From CAWCQC01 sp963819905 (GTDB lineage Bacteria; Actinomycetota; Thermoleophilia; Gaiellales; Gaiellaceae), in assembly GCA_963819905.1 (NCBI GenBank), contig CAWFXP010000005.1, forward strand, positions 124,001-188,000: DNA of 64,000 bases. Reading direction: 5' to 3'. Positions 48,907 to 57,301 of the stretch are shown piece after piece (position 1 is the stretch's first letter; every line of letters starts with the position of its first letter). The notes under the pieces are model-generated. The model was not told the DNA's origin. It did no database searches and saw only the letters and a program-made list of their open reading frames with translations. The position numbers and the translations under genes were made by a program.

Positions 48907-48937
48907 GAGGCCCGGGCGGCTCCGCCGCCCGGGCCTC
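48907..48937 (+). terminator. Strong terminator after the KFGKK gene
   Basis: GAGGCCCGGGCGGC and GCCGCCCGGGCCTC form a perfect 14-bp stem with loop TCC, followed by TTCTCGT. It lies 20 nt after the stop of the micro-protein and isolates it from downstream genes. Confidence 0.75.
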
Positions 48938-48985
48938 TTCTCGTCGGCGAGGGAAGATCGAGCGTGCCCGCGCCGTCCTGAGCAC

Positions 48986-49174
48986 ATGGGCACGAAAGCC
49001 GGTTGGTACGAAACGGGCGCGCCGAGGGCGCTTCCCGCCGGCGTGGTTCGGGCCGGGCGGCGTAACCCGCTCGCCCGTGCGCTCGCCGAGAGCCGGGAGC
49101 ACGACCGGCACCTGCTGCTCCCGTCGCTGTGGAGCCGTCGCGTGCTCGGACGACCCCTCACGACCCTCCCGTAA
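48986..49174 (+). CDS. Doubtful 62-residue ORF
   Basis: ATG 48986 to TAA 49174 is open with high third-position GC. The product is basic with the stretch HDRHLLLPSLWSRRVLG. No ribosome binding site and no family are seen. Apart from this ORF and the terminator at 48907, the 352-nt gap between 48887 and 49238 holds nothing I can identify. Confidence 0.2.
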   Translation: MGTKAGWYETGAPRALPAGVVRAGRRNPLARALAESREHDRHLLLPSLWSRRVLGRPLTTLP

Positions 49175-49238
49175 AACCCCTTCGCGGGAGCGGCGTTCCG
49201 CGCCGGGGCGGCGAGCACCGCTCCGGCGCTCTGATTCT

Positions 49239-49886
49239 CTAGAGGGTGCGCAGGACCTCGTCGAGCGCCCCGAGCAGGCGGAGCCCCGCCTCGCGACGGC
49301 TGCCCTCGAGCGTGTCCAGCGACTCCGCGACGCGGGCGACGACGGCGACGTCGGCGCCGGAGTCGGAGAGAACGGCCTGCGCCGTCCGGCTTCGCTGCAG
49401 CAGATCGAGCGCGATCGCGGCCTGGGCGGCGAACAGCCCGAGGAGCTCCATCTCGGCGAGCGTGAAGCGAGAGCGCTGCGGACGGTCGAGCACCTCGAGG
49501 ACACCGAGCGCGCGTTCCTCGAGAAGCAGCGGCGCCGCCATCAGCCCCTTCGGCATGTAGCCGGTGGACTCGGCAGCCTCGCGGCCGAACCGCGGATCGC
49601 CGCCGACGTCTTCGATCACGAGCGGCTGGCGGCTCGAGACCACCCAGCCCGCGATCCCGGTGCCCGAGGGAAAGCGCCTGCCGACGAGATCGTCCTCGCC
49701 CTCCCCCGCCACCGCCTCGAAGACGAGCTCGTCGGTCGCCTCGTCGAGGAGGAAGATCGACGAGGCCTTGGCGGCGAAGATCGCCCTGGCGGTCTCGACG
49801 ATCGAGCGAAGCAGCGCCCGGTGCGACGCCTCGGCGCCGATCACGCCCGCAGCGACGGCCACTCGTAGATCGTGCGCATCGCTCAT
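49239..49886 (-). CDS. GAF-domain sensor protein
   Basis: ATG 49886 overlaps the stop of the subtilase gene (ATGA). The 215-residue product is one GAF domain: LRSIVETARAIFAAKASSIFLLDEAT, GRRFPSGTGIAGWVVSSRQPLVIEDV, GYMPKGLMAAPLLLEERALGVLEVL and AAQAAIALDLLQRS. A helical tail of about 50 residues follows. No output domain is attached, so it may signal through a partner. It is cotranslated with the peptidase, suggesting the GAF domain senses a ligand that regulates or reports the peptidase; this is inference. Confidence 0.8.
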   Translation of the reverse strand: MSDAHDLRVAVAAGVIGAEASHRALLRSIVETARAIFAAKASSIFLLDEATDELVFEAVAGEGEDDLVGRRFPSGTGIAGWVVSSRQPLVIEDVGGDPRFGREAAESTGYMPKGLMAAPLLLEERALGVLEVLDRPQRSRFTLAEMELLGLFAAQAAIALDLLQRSRTAQAVLSDSGADVAVVARVAESLDTLEGSRREAGLRLLGALDEVLRTL

Positions 49887-50740
49887 TCGTTCACCTCCAG
49901 GTTCGCAGAGATCGAGCGCAGCACGGTCTTCACCTCGAACGGCTGCAGTCCCGGGTGCTTGCTCAGAATCAGCGCGCACAGCCCGGAGACGTGCGGCGTC
50001 GCGAAGCTGTTGCCGGTCACGCGGAGCGTTCCTCCGCCGAGCCAGGGCACGTCGAGGTCGAGCCCGCGCGCGAAGAACTCGACTGGCGGGTCGGGGTTCG
50101 CGTAGACAGCGTACGGATCCGGCACCTCGTGACACCCGACGGAGAGGACCGACGCGAAGCGCCACGGGTAGCTCTGCACCGGCATGTTGTGAGCCGAGGC
50201 AACGAGGATCGTCCGATCGAAGTACGCGCGGTCCGCGAGCTCGTGCAGCGTCGCGACGAACTGGCTCTTGGTCGTCGAGAGGCTCATGTTGATCACGTCG
50301 TAGCCCTGCTCGACGGCGAAACGAAGCCCGGCGAGGAGGGTCGGGCCGCTGCCGGTGTACCCCGCGCCGAGGACGCGCACGCTGACCAGCTCGCACTCGG
50401 GGGCGAGCGAGCGGATGATTCCTGCACACGCCGTTCCGTGGCCGCAGAGGTCGCCCACCGTGTCCTCCTCCGCCCGCGGCTCACCGTCCTCGGAGAGCGC
50501 GATCGCAACCGCACGGCCCACCGGCCCGACGAGGGGATGATCGGCCTCGACGCCCGAGTCGAGGATGCAGACGGTCACGCCCGCCCCTGTCGCCTCGCCG
50601 AAGGCCCAGTCGCTCGTGATCTGCTCCGGCCACCCGCGGGCCGCCCACACCGCCCGGACGGCCTCGGCGGGAAGGCTCCAGGCCGGTAGCTCGTCGTCCT
50701 CCTCGTACCCGTCGTCCTCGGCCTCGGCCACGGGCGCCAT
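49883..50740 (-). CDS. Compact subtilisin-like (S8) peptidase without signal peptide
   Basis: The 285-residue protein begins with an acidic segment (AEAEDDGYEEDDELPAW) instead of a signal peptide. The triad is Asp61 (VCILDSGVEADHP), His101 (CGHGTACAGI) and Ser245 (GNSFATPHVSG), with oxyanion Asn185 (VASAHN). All key residues are present, so it should be active. The absence of export signal and pro-peptide points to an intracellular enzyme. It forms a two-gene unit with the GAF protein and is divergent from the MFS/cNMP gene, 39 nt away. Confidence 0.85.
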   Translation of the reverse strand: MAPVAEAEDDGYEEDDELPAWSLPAEAVRAVWAARGWPEQITSDWAFGEATGAGVTVCILDSGVEADHPLVGPVGRAVAIALSEDGEPRAEEDTVGDLCGHGTACAGIIRSLAPECELVSVRVLGAGYTGSGPTLLAGLRFAVEQGYDVINMSLSTTKSQFVATLHELADRAYFDRTILVASAHNMPVQSYPWRFASVLSVGCHEVPDPYAVYANPDPPVEFFARGLDLDVPWLGGGTLRVTGNSFATPHVSGLCALILSKHPGLQPFEVKTVLRSISANLEVNE

Positions 50741-50779
50741 CGTACTGCGACCCGCTTTGCATCCGGAGCGCCGGATGGG

Positions 50780-52462
50780 ATGCTGCCCCGCGTGACCGTC
50801 GCCGAGCGCCTTGCCGAATCCCGCGCTGCCTTCGCGGACGTCGCTCGGAATCCCGACCTGCGCCGGCTCCAGCTCGCCTTCGCCGGGTCGGAGATCGGCC
50901 TCTGGGCGGCGACGGTGGCGCTGGCCGTGCTCGCGTTCGGAGCAGCCGGCGCCGCGGGCGTCGCGATCCTCGCGGTCGTCCGCCAGCTGCCGGCGGCCGT
51001 GGCGGCGCCGTTCACCGGCATCCTCGGCGACCGCTACGACCGGGTACGGGTGATGATCGCCTCGGATCTCGGTCGCGCCGCCGCGACCACGGTCGCTGCG
51101 ATCGCCGCGTTCACGGACGCGCCGGTGGCCGTCGTGTTCGCAGCGGCGAGCGTCTCGTCCGTCGTCGCGACGGCGTTCCGGCCCGCCGAGGCCGCGCTCC
51201 TCCCCTCGCTGGCGCGCACGCCGGCGGAGCTCACGGCGGCGAACGTCACGTCGAGCACGATCGAAAGCGTGCTCGCGTTCGTGGGGCCGGCGCTCGGTGG
51301 AGTGCTCATCTCCTTTGCCGACGCGGGCACGGCGTTCACGGTCTGCGTGGCAACGTTCCTCTGGTCGGCCTTCATGGTCTCCCGGGTGCGCCCGCGGGCC
51401 CGCCAGAAGCCGGCGGACGACGCGCCGGCCCCCGAGAGCAAACTGCAGACCGCGACCGCCGGCTTCCGGGCGATCCTCGGCGACAGCCGGCTTCGCGTGC
51501 TCGTCGGGCTCTTCTGCTCCCAGACGCTCGTCGCGGGCGCCCTCGACGTGCTCGTCGTCGTGCTCGCCCTCGAGCTCCTCGACATCGGCGACGCGGGGTA
51601 CGGAGCGCTTCTCGCCGCCCTCGGCGTCGGCGGCCTCGTCGGGGCGGTCGTCGCAGCCGGCCTCGTCGGGCAGCGGCGCCTGGCTGCAGCCTTCGGCGTC
51701 GGGATGATCTTCTGGGGCGTACCGATCGCGGTCCTCGCTCTGACGACCGGTCAGCTCTCCGCCGTCGTCCTGCTCGGGGTCGTGGGAGTTGCGAACACGG
51801 TCGTCGACGTGGCCGGCATGACCATCCTGCAGCGCGCCGCGGCAGACGAGGTGCTCGCCCGGGTGTTCGGCGTGCTCGAGAGCCTCTTCTACGCCACCTT
51901 GCTCCTCGGCTCGGTCGTGGCCGCCGCGATCGTCGAGAGCGTCGGGATTCGCGTCGCGCTCGTCGCGAGCGGTGCCCTCCTGCCCGTGCTCGTCGCTCTC
52001 ACCTGGTCGCAGCTCCGGCGCATCGACCGCGAGGCGCGCTTTCCGGGACAGGAGCTCGAGGCGCTCCGCGCCGTGCCGTTTCTCGCGATCCTGCCGAGCG
52101 CATCCCTGGACGAGCTCGCGCTCCAGGCAGCCCGGGTCGAGGTACCGGCCGGCCGGCCGGTGGTCGAGCAAGGCGAGCGCGGCGATCGCTTCTACGTGAT
52201 CGAGGAGGGCCGGGCGCTCGTCGCCGTCGACGGAGCGCCCCGGCCGCCGCTCGAGGCGGGCGGCTACTTCGGTGAGATCGCGCTTCTCGACGACGTGCCC
52301 CGGACGGCCACCGTCAGCGCCGGCAGCGCCCTGGTGCTCTACGCGCTCGAACGGGACGACTTCCTGGCCGCCGTCACCGGGCACGCCCCGAGCGCCGATG
52401 CGGCGGCAGCCGTCGTCTCGACGCGGATCGGCCGGCGCGCCACGAGCCTCGGCCCCGACTGA
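50780..52462 (+). CDS. MFS transporter fused to a C-terminal cyclic-nucleotide-binding domain
   Basis: The start is ATG 50780 or GTG 50792. Residues about 20-420 have 11-12 membrane segments with ILGDRYDRVRVMIASDL (MFS loop 2-3 motif) and YGALLAALGVGGLVGAVVAA. Residues about 430-535 are a CRP/cNMP-type beta-roll: FLAILPSASLDELALQAARVEVPAGRPVVEQGERGD-type opening (shown as PAGRPVVEQGERGDRFYVIE), GGYFGEIALLDDVPRTATVSA with the phosphate-binding cassette GEIALL and Arg. The domain would sit in the cytoplasm and could gate export by cAMP or a similar ligand. The exported compound is unknown. Confidence 0.8.
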   Translation: MLPRVTVAERLAESRAAFADVARNPDLRRLQLAFAGSEIGLWAATVALAVLAFGAAGAAGVAILAVVRQLPAAVAAPFTGILGDRYDRVRVMIASDLGRAAATTVAAIAAFTDAPVAVVFAAASVSSVVATAFRPAEAALLPSLARTPAELTAANVTSSTIESVLAFVGPALGGVLISFADAGTAFTVCVATFLWSAFMVSRVRPRARQKPADDAPAPESKLQTATAGFRAILGDSRLRVLVGLFCSQTLVAGALDVLVVVLALELLDIGDAGYGALLAALGVGGLVGAVVAAGLVGQRRLAAAFGVGMIFWGVPIAVLALTTGQLSAVVLLGVVGVANTVVDVAGMTILQRAAADEVLARVFGVLESLFYATLLLGSVVAAAIVESVGIRVALVASGALLPVLVALTWSQLRRIDREARFPGQELEALRAVPFLAILPSASLDELALQAARVEVPAGRPVVEQGERGDRFYVIEEGRALVAVDGAPRPPLEAGGYFGEIALLDDVPRTATVSAGSALVLYALERDDFLAAVTGHAPSADAAAAVVSTRIGRRATSLGPD

Positions 52463-52472
52463 CCGGTCGCGC

Positions 52473-52727
52473 CTACCCGTCCTTCAGGCGGCGGCGGACG
52501 GCCCGGTGCAGGACGAAGTCCGGCTCGTACCCGGCGCGCGCGAGCGTGGCCTCGGTGTCGGCCTCGAGCTCCGCACGGAAGGCGGCATCCCACTCCGCTC
52601 GGGCGACGATCCCGGCCAGCTCGTCCTCGGCGACGGCGAGCTCCTGGGCAGCCTCGACCCACGCCCTCGGCGGGGCCGGCAGCGCCCGCAGGAGCATCGC
52701 AAGGCGCTCTTCCTCGAATCCGCTCAT
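52473..52727 (-). CDS. Small protein coupled to the ECF sigma factor
   Basis: ATG 52727 overlaps the sigma factor stop (ATGA). The 84-residue product starts MSGFEEERLAMLLRALPAPP and continues helical (AWVEAAQELAVAEDELAGIV, FRAELEADTEATLARAGYEP). The LRALPxxPxxWVxAAQEL opening recurs in small actinobacterial proteins next to sigma factors, as far as I remember. No membrane segment or zinc motif is seen, so it is not a classical transmembrane or ZAS anti-sigma factor. It could still bind the sigma factor. Confidence 0.5.
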   Translation of the reverse strand: MSGFEEERLAMLLRALPAPPRAWVEAAQELAVAEDELAGIVARAEWDAAFRAELEADTEATLARAGYEPDFVLHRAVRRRLKDG

Positions 52728-53290
52728 CGGCTTCTAGACGGCAGGTCGGGTGGATTTCTTCCTTCGAATGCCTCGCGCAGCTTGCGCAGGCAGCGCGAGA
52801 TCCGGCTGGCGATGGTACCCGGCGGCAGCCCGAGCTCCCCGCCGATCGTGCTGTAGCTCTCGTCCCGGCAGAAAAAGCGGTCGAGGATCTCGCGGCAGTC
52901 GGGCGAGAGCGTCTCGAGGGCGTCGCGTACCGCAATCGCCTCGTCGATGCTCGCGATCGCGTCCTCGGCCATGACGAGCTCCAACTCCGCTTCCGAGTCG
53001 GCCTCGCGCGATCTCCCGCGCAGCTTGTCGATGCACAGACGGCGTGTGAGCTGGCCAAGCCAGGGCCGGATCGCCTCGTCGTCGCGCAGGCGGTCGAGAT
53101 GCTCGTACGCCCGCGCGAACACCTCCTGGAACACGTCCTCGGCGTCGGCGGGGGAGAGCCGGAACGCCTGGGTCGAGATCGCGTAGACGTACCGCGAGAA
53201 ACGCTCGACGAGCTCCGCCCACGCAGCGGCCTCGCCGCGCCGGCAGCGCGCGACCAGCTCGGCGTCACTCTGCTCCGCTTCGGTCGTCAC
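52724..53290 (-). CDS. ECF-type RNA polymerase sigma factor
   Basis: GTG 53290 gives 188 residues. Region 2 is DAELVARCRRGEAAAWAELV to DAEDVFQEVFARAYEHLDRL and WLGQLTRRLCIDKLR. Region 4 is LSPDCREILDRFFCRDESYS, TIGGELGLPPGTIASRISR and LRKLRE. The two cysteines in region 4 and linker are not a known regulatory motif. It directs polymerase to a small regulon. It ends overlapping the small gene at 52473, which is the natural candidate regulator. It lies 49 nt after the cyclodeaminase gene on the same strand. Confidence 0.88.
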   Translation of the reverse strand: MTTEAEQSDAELVARCRRGEAAAWAELVERFSRYVYAISTQAFRLSPADAEDVFQEVFARAYEHLDRLRDDEAIRPWLGQLTRRLCIDKLRGRSREADSEAELELVMAEDAIASIDEAIAVRDALETLSPDCREILDRFFCRDESYSTIGGELGLPPGTIASRISRCLRKLREAFEGRNPPDLPSRSR

Positions 53291-53339
53291 CGTCGCATTG
53301 AACCCCACCGGCGCCGGAAACGAAAGCAGCGCCCTCCGG

Positions 53340-53936
53340 TCAGCGCACCGCCGCAGCCCGCGCCCGCCGGGCCGCCTCCCGGGCCACCTCGACGAGCCTG
53401 TCCACCCGGGCGACCCGCTCGTCTCCCTTCGCGGCTCCGAGGTTGATCCGCACGAGCCCGGCGCCGATCGTCGCCGCCGCCTCGGCCAGGACCGCGCCGG
53501 CGGCCGCGTCTCCCCGGAGGTTCGGGTTTCCGTGCTCGACGACCTCGGCGGCGAGGACGGCGACGTCCACGGCGACCTCTGCGATCTGGAGAGGCACCGC
53601 CGCCGCCTCTGCGAGCGCACGGCCGATGGCCTCGTTGCGCTCGCGCGAAGAGCCGACCTTCGGCGCCCGCAGCGCGTCGAGGGCCGCCTGGTAGGCAGCC
53701 GCGTCCGCGTCGGCGAGCGGCGCCGCCCGCTCCCGCAGCAGATCGGCCTGCGCAGCCGCAGCGCCGGCGCCGTCCCAGTGGTCACGCGAGAAGCGCGCGG
53801 CCATCGTGACGAGCGCCGCGGCCGCAGTCAGCGCCACCGCCGCCACCGAGCCGCCGCCCGGCGCCGGCGTCTCGGCAGCGATCGCGTCGAGGAGCTCGTG
53901 CACGCGGAGCTGCAGGTACCCGTCGGCCTCGCTCAT
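53340..53936 (-). CDS. Cyclodeaminase/cyclohydrolase family protein (formimino-THF cyclodeaminase-like)
   Basis: ATG 53936 gives 198 residues: ELLDAIAAETPAPGGGSVAAVALTAAAALV (the PAPGGGS signature of PF04961), RNEAIGRALAEAAAVPLQIAEVA and NPNLRGDAAAGAVLAEAA. It is all-helical and normally dimeric or octameric. The family converts 5-formimino-THF to methenyl-THF with ammonia release or hydrolyses methenyl-THF. It is divergent, with 18 nt between start codons, from a folate-linked dehydrogenase, which suggests joint work in one-carbon metabolism. Confidence 0.85.
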   Translation of the reverse strand: MSEADGYLQLRVHELLDAIAAETPAPGGGSVAAVALTAAAALVTMAARFSRDHWDGAGAAAAQADLLRERAAPLADADAAAYQAALDALRAPKVGSSRERNEAIGRALAEAAAVPLQIAEVAVDVAVLAAEVVEHGNPNLRGDAAAGAVLAEAAATIGAGLVRINLGAAKGDERVARVDRLVEVAREAARRARAAAVR

Positions 53937-53942
53937 GGCCCG

Positions 53943-53949
53943 TATCGTA
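53943..53949. promoter_or_regulatory. Overlapping divergent -10 boxes of two leaderless genes
   Basis: The whole region between the divergent start codons is 18 nt. On the plus strand TATCGT (53943-53948) lies 6 nt before GTG 53955. On the minus strand TACGAT (plus 53944-53949) lies 7 nt before ATG 53936. The boxes share 5 bp, so polymerase could bind in only one direction at a time. No clear -35 is seen in either coding region. Confidence 0.4.
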
Positions 53950-53954
53950 CGGCC

Positions 53955-56390
53955 GTGGACGCGGACCTCGACAGGGCGCGCGCCGTCGTGGTCGGCGGCG
54001 GCATCACCGGCGTGAGCGTGGCCTACCACCTCGCGAAGGCGGGCTGGAGCGACGTCGCGCTGCTCGAGAAGGGACAGCTCACGAGCGGCTCCACCTGCCA
54101 CGCCGCCGGGCTCGTCACGCAGTTCAACCCCTCGCCGACGATGATGCGGTTCCGGCGCTACTCGATCGAGCTCTACGAGGAGCTCGGTCTGTTCGAGCGC
54201 GTCGGCAGCCTCCGCTTCGCGTCGAGCCGCGAGCAGCTCCTCGAGCTCCGTCGCGGCGTCAGCCGGGCCAGGGGAATCGGGCTCGAGGTCGAGCTTCTGT
54301 CACCCGAGGAGGCGGTTCGCGCGATGCCCGCCGCGACGACCGATTCCCTGTTCGGCGCCGTCTGGGTGCCGGAGGACGGATACCTCGACCCGCACGGCGC
54401 CACGTACGCGCTCGCCGAGGCTGCCCGCGGGCTGGGAGCCAGGATCCACACCGGGACGCGCGTCACCGGGATCGAGCTGTCGCCTCGGCGCGAGGTGACC
54501 GCCGTGCTCACCGACCGCGGACGGGTCGAGACGGAGACGGTGGTGAACGCCTGCGGGATCTGGGCGCCGCAGCTGGCGGCGATGGTCGGCGCCTCGGTCC
54601 CCTCGACGCCCGTCGACCACCAGCACGTGCTCCTGAAGCCCGTGCCCGGCCACGAGCTGCCGCGTGACATGCCCTGCTTCCGCGATCCGGACAACCTCGT
54701 CTACGGGAAGGCCGAGTCGGGCGGGATCATGTTCGGCGGCTACGAGCCGGACCCGGTCGCCCGCTGGATCGACGGCGTCCCCTGGGAGCACTCAGAGCGG
54801 GCGCTCCCGGCGGACATGGCCCGCTTCGAGCAGCTCCTGCGGGGCGCCGCCCGGCGCTTCCCGTTTCTCACAGATGCCGAGATCGTGGCCCTCGTCTGCC
54901 ACCCGGACGCCATGACCCCCGACGCTCAGCCCCTGCTCGGCCCGATCCCGGGCGTGCACGGGTTCGTGATGGCCGCGGGGCTCTCGCTGAACGGCTTCGG
55001 CGGGGCAGGCGGGATCGGGAAGTCGATCGCCGAGTGGGTGACGTCCGGGGAGACCGAGCTCGACGTGAGCGGCTACCGGGCGTGGCGCTTCGGCGAGGCA
55101 CACCGAGACCCGGTCTACGCGGCCGAGACCGCGCGGGAGGCCTACCGCTACTACTACCGCCTCCGCTATCCCTACGACACGGACGAATGGGGCCGCCCTC
55201 ACCGGACGAGCGCCCTGCACGGACGCCTGCAGGACCTCGGCGCCGTGTTCGGCGCAAAGAACGGGTGGGAACGCCCGGACTACGTCTTGCCGGGCCGTCC
55301 CTGGCGGCGGGCCGGCGCCGACCAGCGGAAGTACGGCTGGACCGTGCCGCCCTGGTTCGAGCACGTCCGGGAGGAGCACGCCGCCTTTCGCGAGCAGGCC
55401 GGGCTGATCGACATGAGCTCGTTCGGGAAGATCTCCGTGCGAGGCCCCGGCGCGCTGGCGTTGCTCGAGCGCGTCTCGGACAACCTGATCGACCGCCCGC
55501 CGGGGACCGTCGTCTACACGCAGTTCCTCAACCGGCGCGGTGGCATCGTCGCCGACGTGACGGTCACGCGCCTCGGCGAGCAGGAGTTCCGGGTCGTGAC
55601 GGGCTCCGGCGCCGTCGCCGCCGATCTCGGCTGGCTGCGCATGAACATCCGGGCCGACGACGGCCCGGTCGAGCTCGCCGACGTGAGCGAGGAGCTCGCC
55701 GTCATCGGCCTCTGGGGCCCGCGCTCGCGCGAGGTGCTCCAGGCCGTGACCGACGACGACGTCTCGAACGAGGCGCTCCCCTTCCGGTCCGCGCGCGACC
55801 TCGCAATCGGGCCTGCTCCGGCGCTCGCGCAGCGGATCACGTACGTCGGCGAGCTCGGCTACGAGCTCTACGTTCCGCCCGAGTGGGCGGCGCAGGCGTG
55901 GGACCGGCTCCTCGAGGCCGGGCAGGCCTACGGCCTCACGCCCGCCGGCTACCGCGTCCTGGACTCGTTGCGCATGGAGAAGGGGTATCGGTACTACGGC
56001 ACCGACCTGACGGCGCTCGACACGCCCGACGAGGCCGGGCTCGGCTTCTGCGTCTCCCTCGAGCGGAAGGGCGACTTCCTCGGCCGGACGGCGATCGAGG
56101 CCGAGCGCAGCCGCCCGGCCGGCAGGCGGCTCCGGACGCTCCTCGTCGGCGAGCCCGGCTATCTGACGCTGTACGGGGGCGAGGCCGTGGCGGAGGACGG
56201 TCGGGTGGCCGGGCGGATACGGAGCTGCGCGTACAGCTACACGGCGGAGCGAACCGTCGCCTACGCCTACCTCGACGCGGGGACCCCGACAGGCGCCCGG
56301 CTCGCGGTCGACGTCTTCGGACACGACGTGCCCGCCGAGGTGACCGACGACGTCCTCTACGACCCTGCCAACGAGAGGATCCTCGCGTGA
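53955..56390 (+). CDS. Dimethylglycine/sarcosine dehydrogenase-like protein (FAD domain plus GcvT domain)
   Basis: GTG 53955 gives 811 residues, the usual length of the family. Residues 1-400 are a DAO flavin domain (AVVVGGGITGVSVAYHLAKAG, GQLTSGSTCHAAGLVTQFN with the His that carries covalent FAD in this family). Residues about 430-811 are the folate-binding GcvT domain (AGLIDMSSFGKISVRGPGAL, FLNRRGGIVADVTVTRL, YVGELGYELYVPPEW, DSLRMEKGYRYYGTDLTALDTP). It demethylates dimethylglycine or sarcosine and passes the one-carbon unit to tetrahydrofolate. The next gene overlaps (TGATG). Which methylamine is used cannot be told. Confidence 0.9.
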   Translation: MDADLDRARAVVVGGGITGVSVAYHLAKAGWSDVALLEKGQLTSGSTCHAAGLVTQFNPSPTMMRFRRYSIELYEELGLFERVGSLRFASSREQLLELRRGVSRARGIGLEVELLSPEEAVRAMPAATTDSLFGAVWVPEDGYLDPHGATYALAEAARGLGARIHTGTRVTGIELSPRREVTAVLTDRGRVETETVVNACGIWAPQLAAMVGASVPSTPVDHQHVLLKPVPGHELPRDMPCFRDPDNLVYGKAESGGIMFGGYEPDPVARWIDGVPWEHSERALPADMARFEQLLRGAARRFPFLTDAEIVALVCHPDAMTPDAQPLLGPIPGVHGFVMAAGLSLNGFGGAGGIGKSIAEWVTSGETELDVSGYRAWRFGEAHRDPVYAAETAREAYRYYYRLRYPYDTDEWGRPHRTSALHGRLQDLGAVFGAKNGWERPDYVLPGRPWRRAGADQRKYGWTVPPWFEHVREEHAAFREQAGLIDMSSFGKISVRGPGALALLERVSDNLIDRPPGTVVYTQFLNRRGGIVADVTVTRLGEQEFRVVTGSGAVAADLGWLRMNIRADDGPVELADVSEELAVIGLWGPRSREVLQAVTDDDVSNEALPFRSARDLAIGPAPALAQRITYVGELGYELYVPPEWAAQAWDRLLEAGQAYGLTPAGYRVLDSLRMEKGYRYYGTDLTALDTPDEAGLGFCVSLERKGDFLGRTAIEAERSRPAGRRLRTLLVGEPGYLTLYGGEAVAEDGRVAGRIRSCAYSYTAERTVAYAYLDAGTPTGARLAVDVFGHDVPAEVTDDVLYDPANERILA

Positions 56391-57301
56391 TGGAAGACCG
56401 ACCCGAGATCGGCGAGATCGTCGGCCGTGTCGAAGCCTGGCGCGGGCTCGACCCCGCCGTCTCGCCCCTCTCCGGAGGGCTGACCAACGACAACTACCTG
56501 GTCGAAGCCGGCGGGCGGAAATACGTCGTCCGCATCCCCGGCCGCTCGACCGACCTGCTCGCGATCGACCGCGCGAACGAGCACGCCAACGCCCGCGCGG
56601 CGGCGGAGGCGGGCGTCGGACCGACCGTCGTCGAGCACCTGCCGGATATCGACGTCATGGTTCTCGCCTACGTCGAGGGCGAGACGATGTCGGGCGAGTC
56701 GCTTCGCTCCGCGGCCATGGCCCGCCGGATGGCCGAGTCCATCCGGCAGCTGCACGAGGGCCCGCGCTTTCGACTCGACTTCGACATGTTCCGGATCACG
56801 GACGGTTACCTGCGCATCTGCGAGGAGCGGCAGATCCGCATCCCGGACGGCTTTCGCGAGCGGATGACGACGATCGGCGAGGTCGAGCGGGCGATGCGCC
56901 GACGGGAGCCGGCGAGCGTCCCGTGCCACAACGACCTGCTCGCGGAGAACTACATCGACGACGGCCGGAAGCTCTGGCTCCTCGACTACGAGTACTCGGG
57001 GAACAACGACCCGACCTTCGAGCTGGCGAACACCGCGCAGGAGTGCGAGTTCGACGACGAGCTCCGGGCCGTCCTCTGCGAGGCGTACTTCGGCCGGGCG
57101 GACGACGAGCTGCTGGCGCGCATGCGCCTGCAGGCGCTCATGTCGGACATGGGCTGGACGCTGTGGGCGGCGATCCAGACCGAGATCTCGGCGATCGACT
57201 ACGACTTCTGGGGCTGGGCGACGCAGCGCTTCGACCGCGCGACCGCGATCATGGACGACCCGGCCTTTCCCTCTCTGCTGCGGACGGTCGCGGGCCGATG
57301 A
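56390..57301 (+). CDS. Choline/ethanolamine-kinase-like phosphotransferase
   Basis: ATG 56390 overlaps the upstream stop. The 303-residue APH-fold protein has SPLSGGLTNDNYLVEAGGRKYVVRIPG-type N-lobe, the catalytic loop VPCHNDLLAENYIDDG and LLDYEYSGNNDPTFELANTAQE with the metal-binding Asp. LDYEYSGNNDPxxELAN is characteristic of choline kinase-like proteins. It would phosphorylate choline, ethanolamine or a similar alcohol. Coupling to the dimethylglycine dehydrogenase suggests a link with choline or betaine catabolism; that is inference. Confidence 0.75.
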   Translation: MEDRPEIGEIVGRVEAWRGLDPAVSPLSGGLTNDNYLVEAGGRKYVVRIPGRSTDLLAIDRANEHANARAAAEAGVGPTVVEHLPDIDVMVLAYVEGETMSGESLRSAAMARRMAESIRQLHEGPRFRLDFDMFRITDGYLRICEERQIRIPDGFRERMTTIGEVERAMRRREPASVPCHNDLLAENYIDDGRKLWLLDYEYSGNNDPTFELANTAQECEFDDELRAVLCEAYFGRADDELLARMRLQALMSDMGWTLWAAIQTEISAIDYDFWGWATQRFDRATAIMDDPAFPSLLRTVAGR

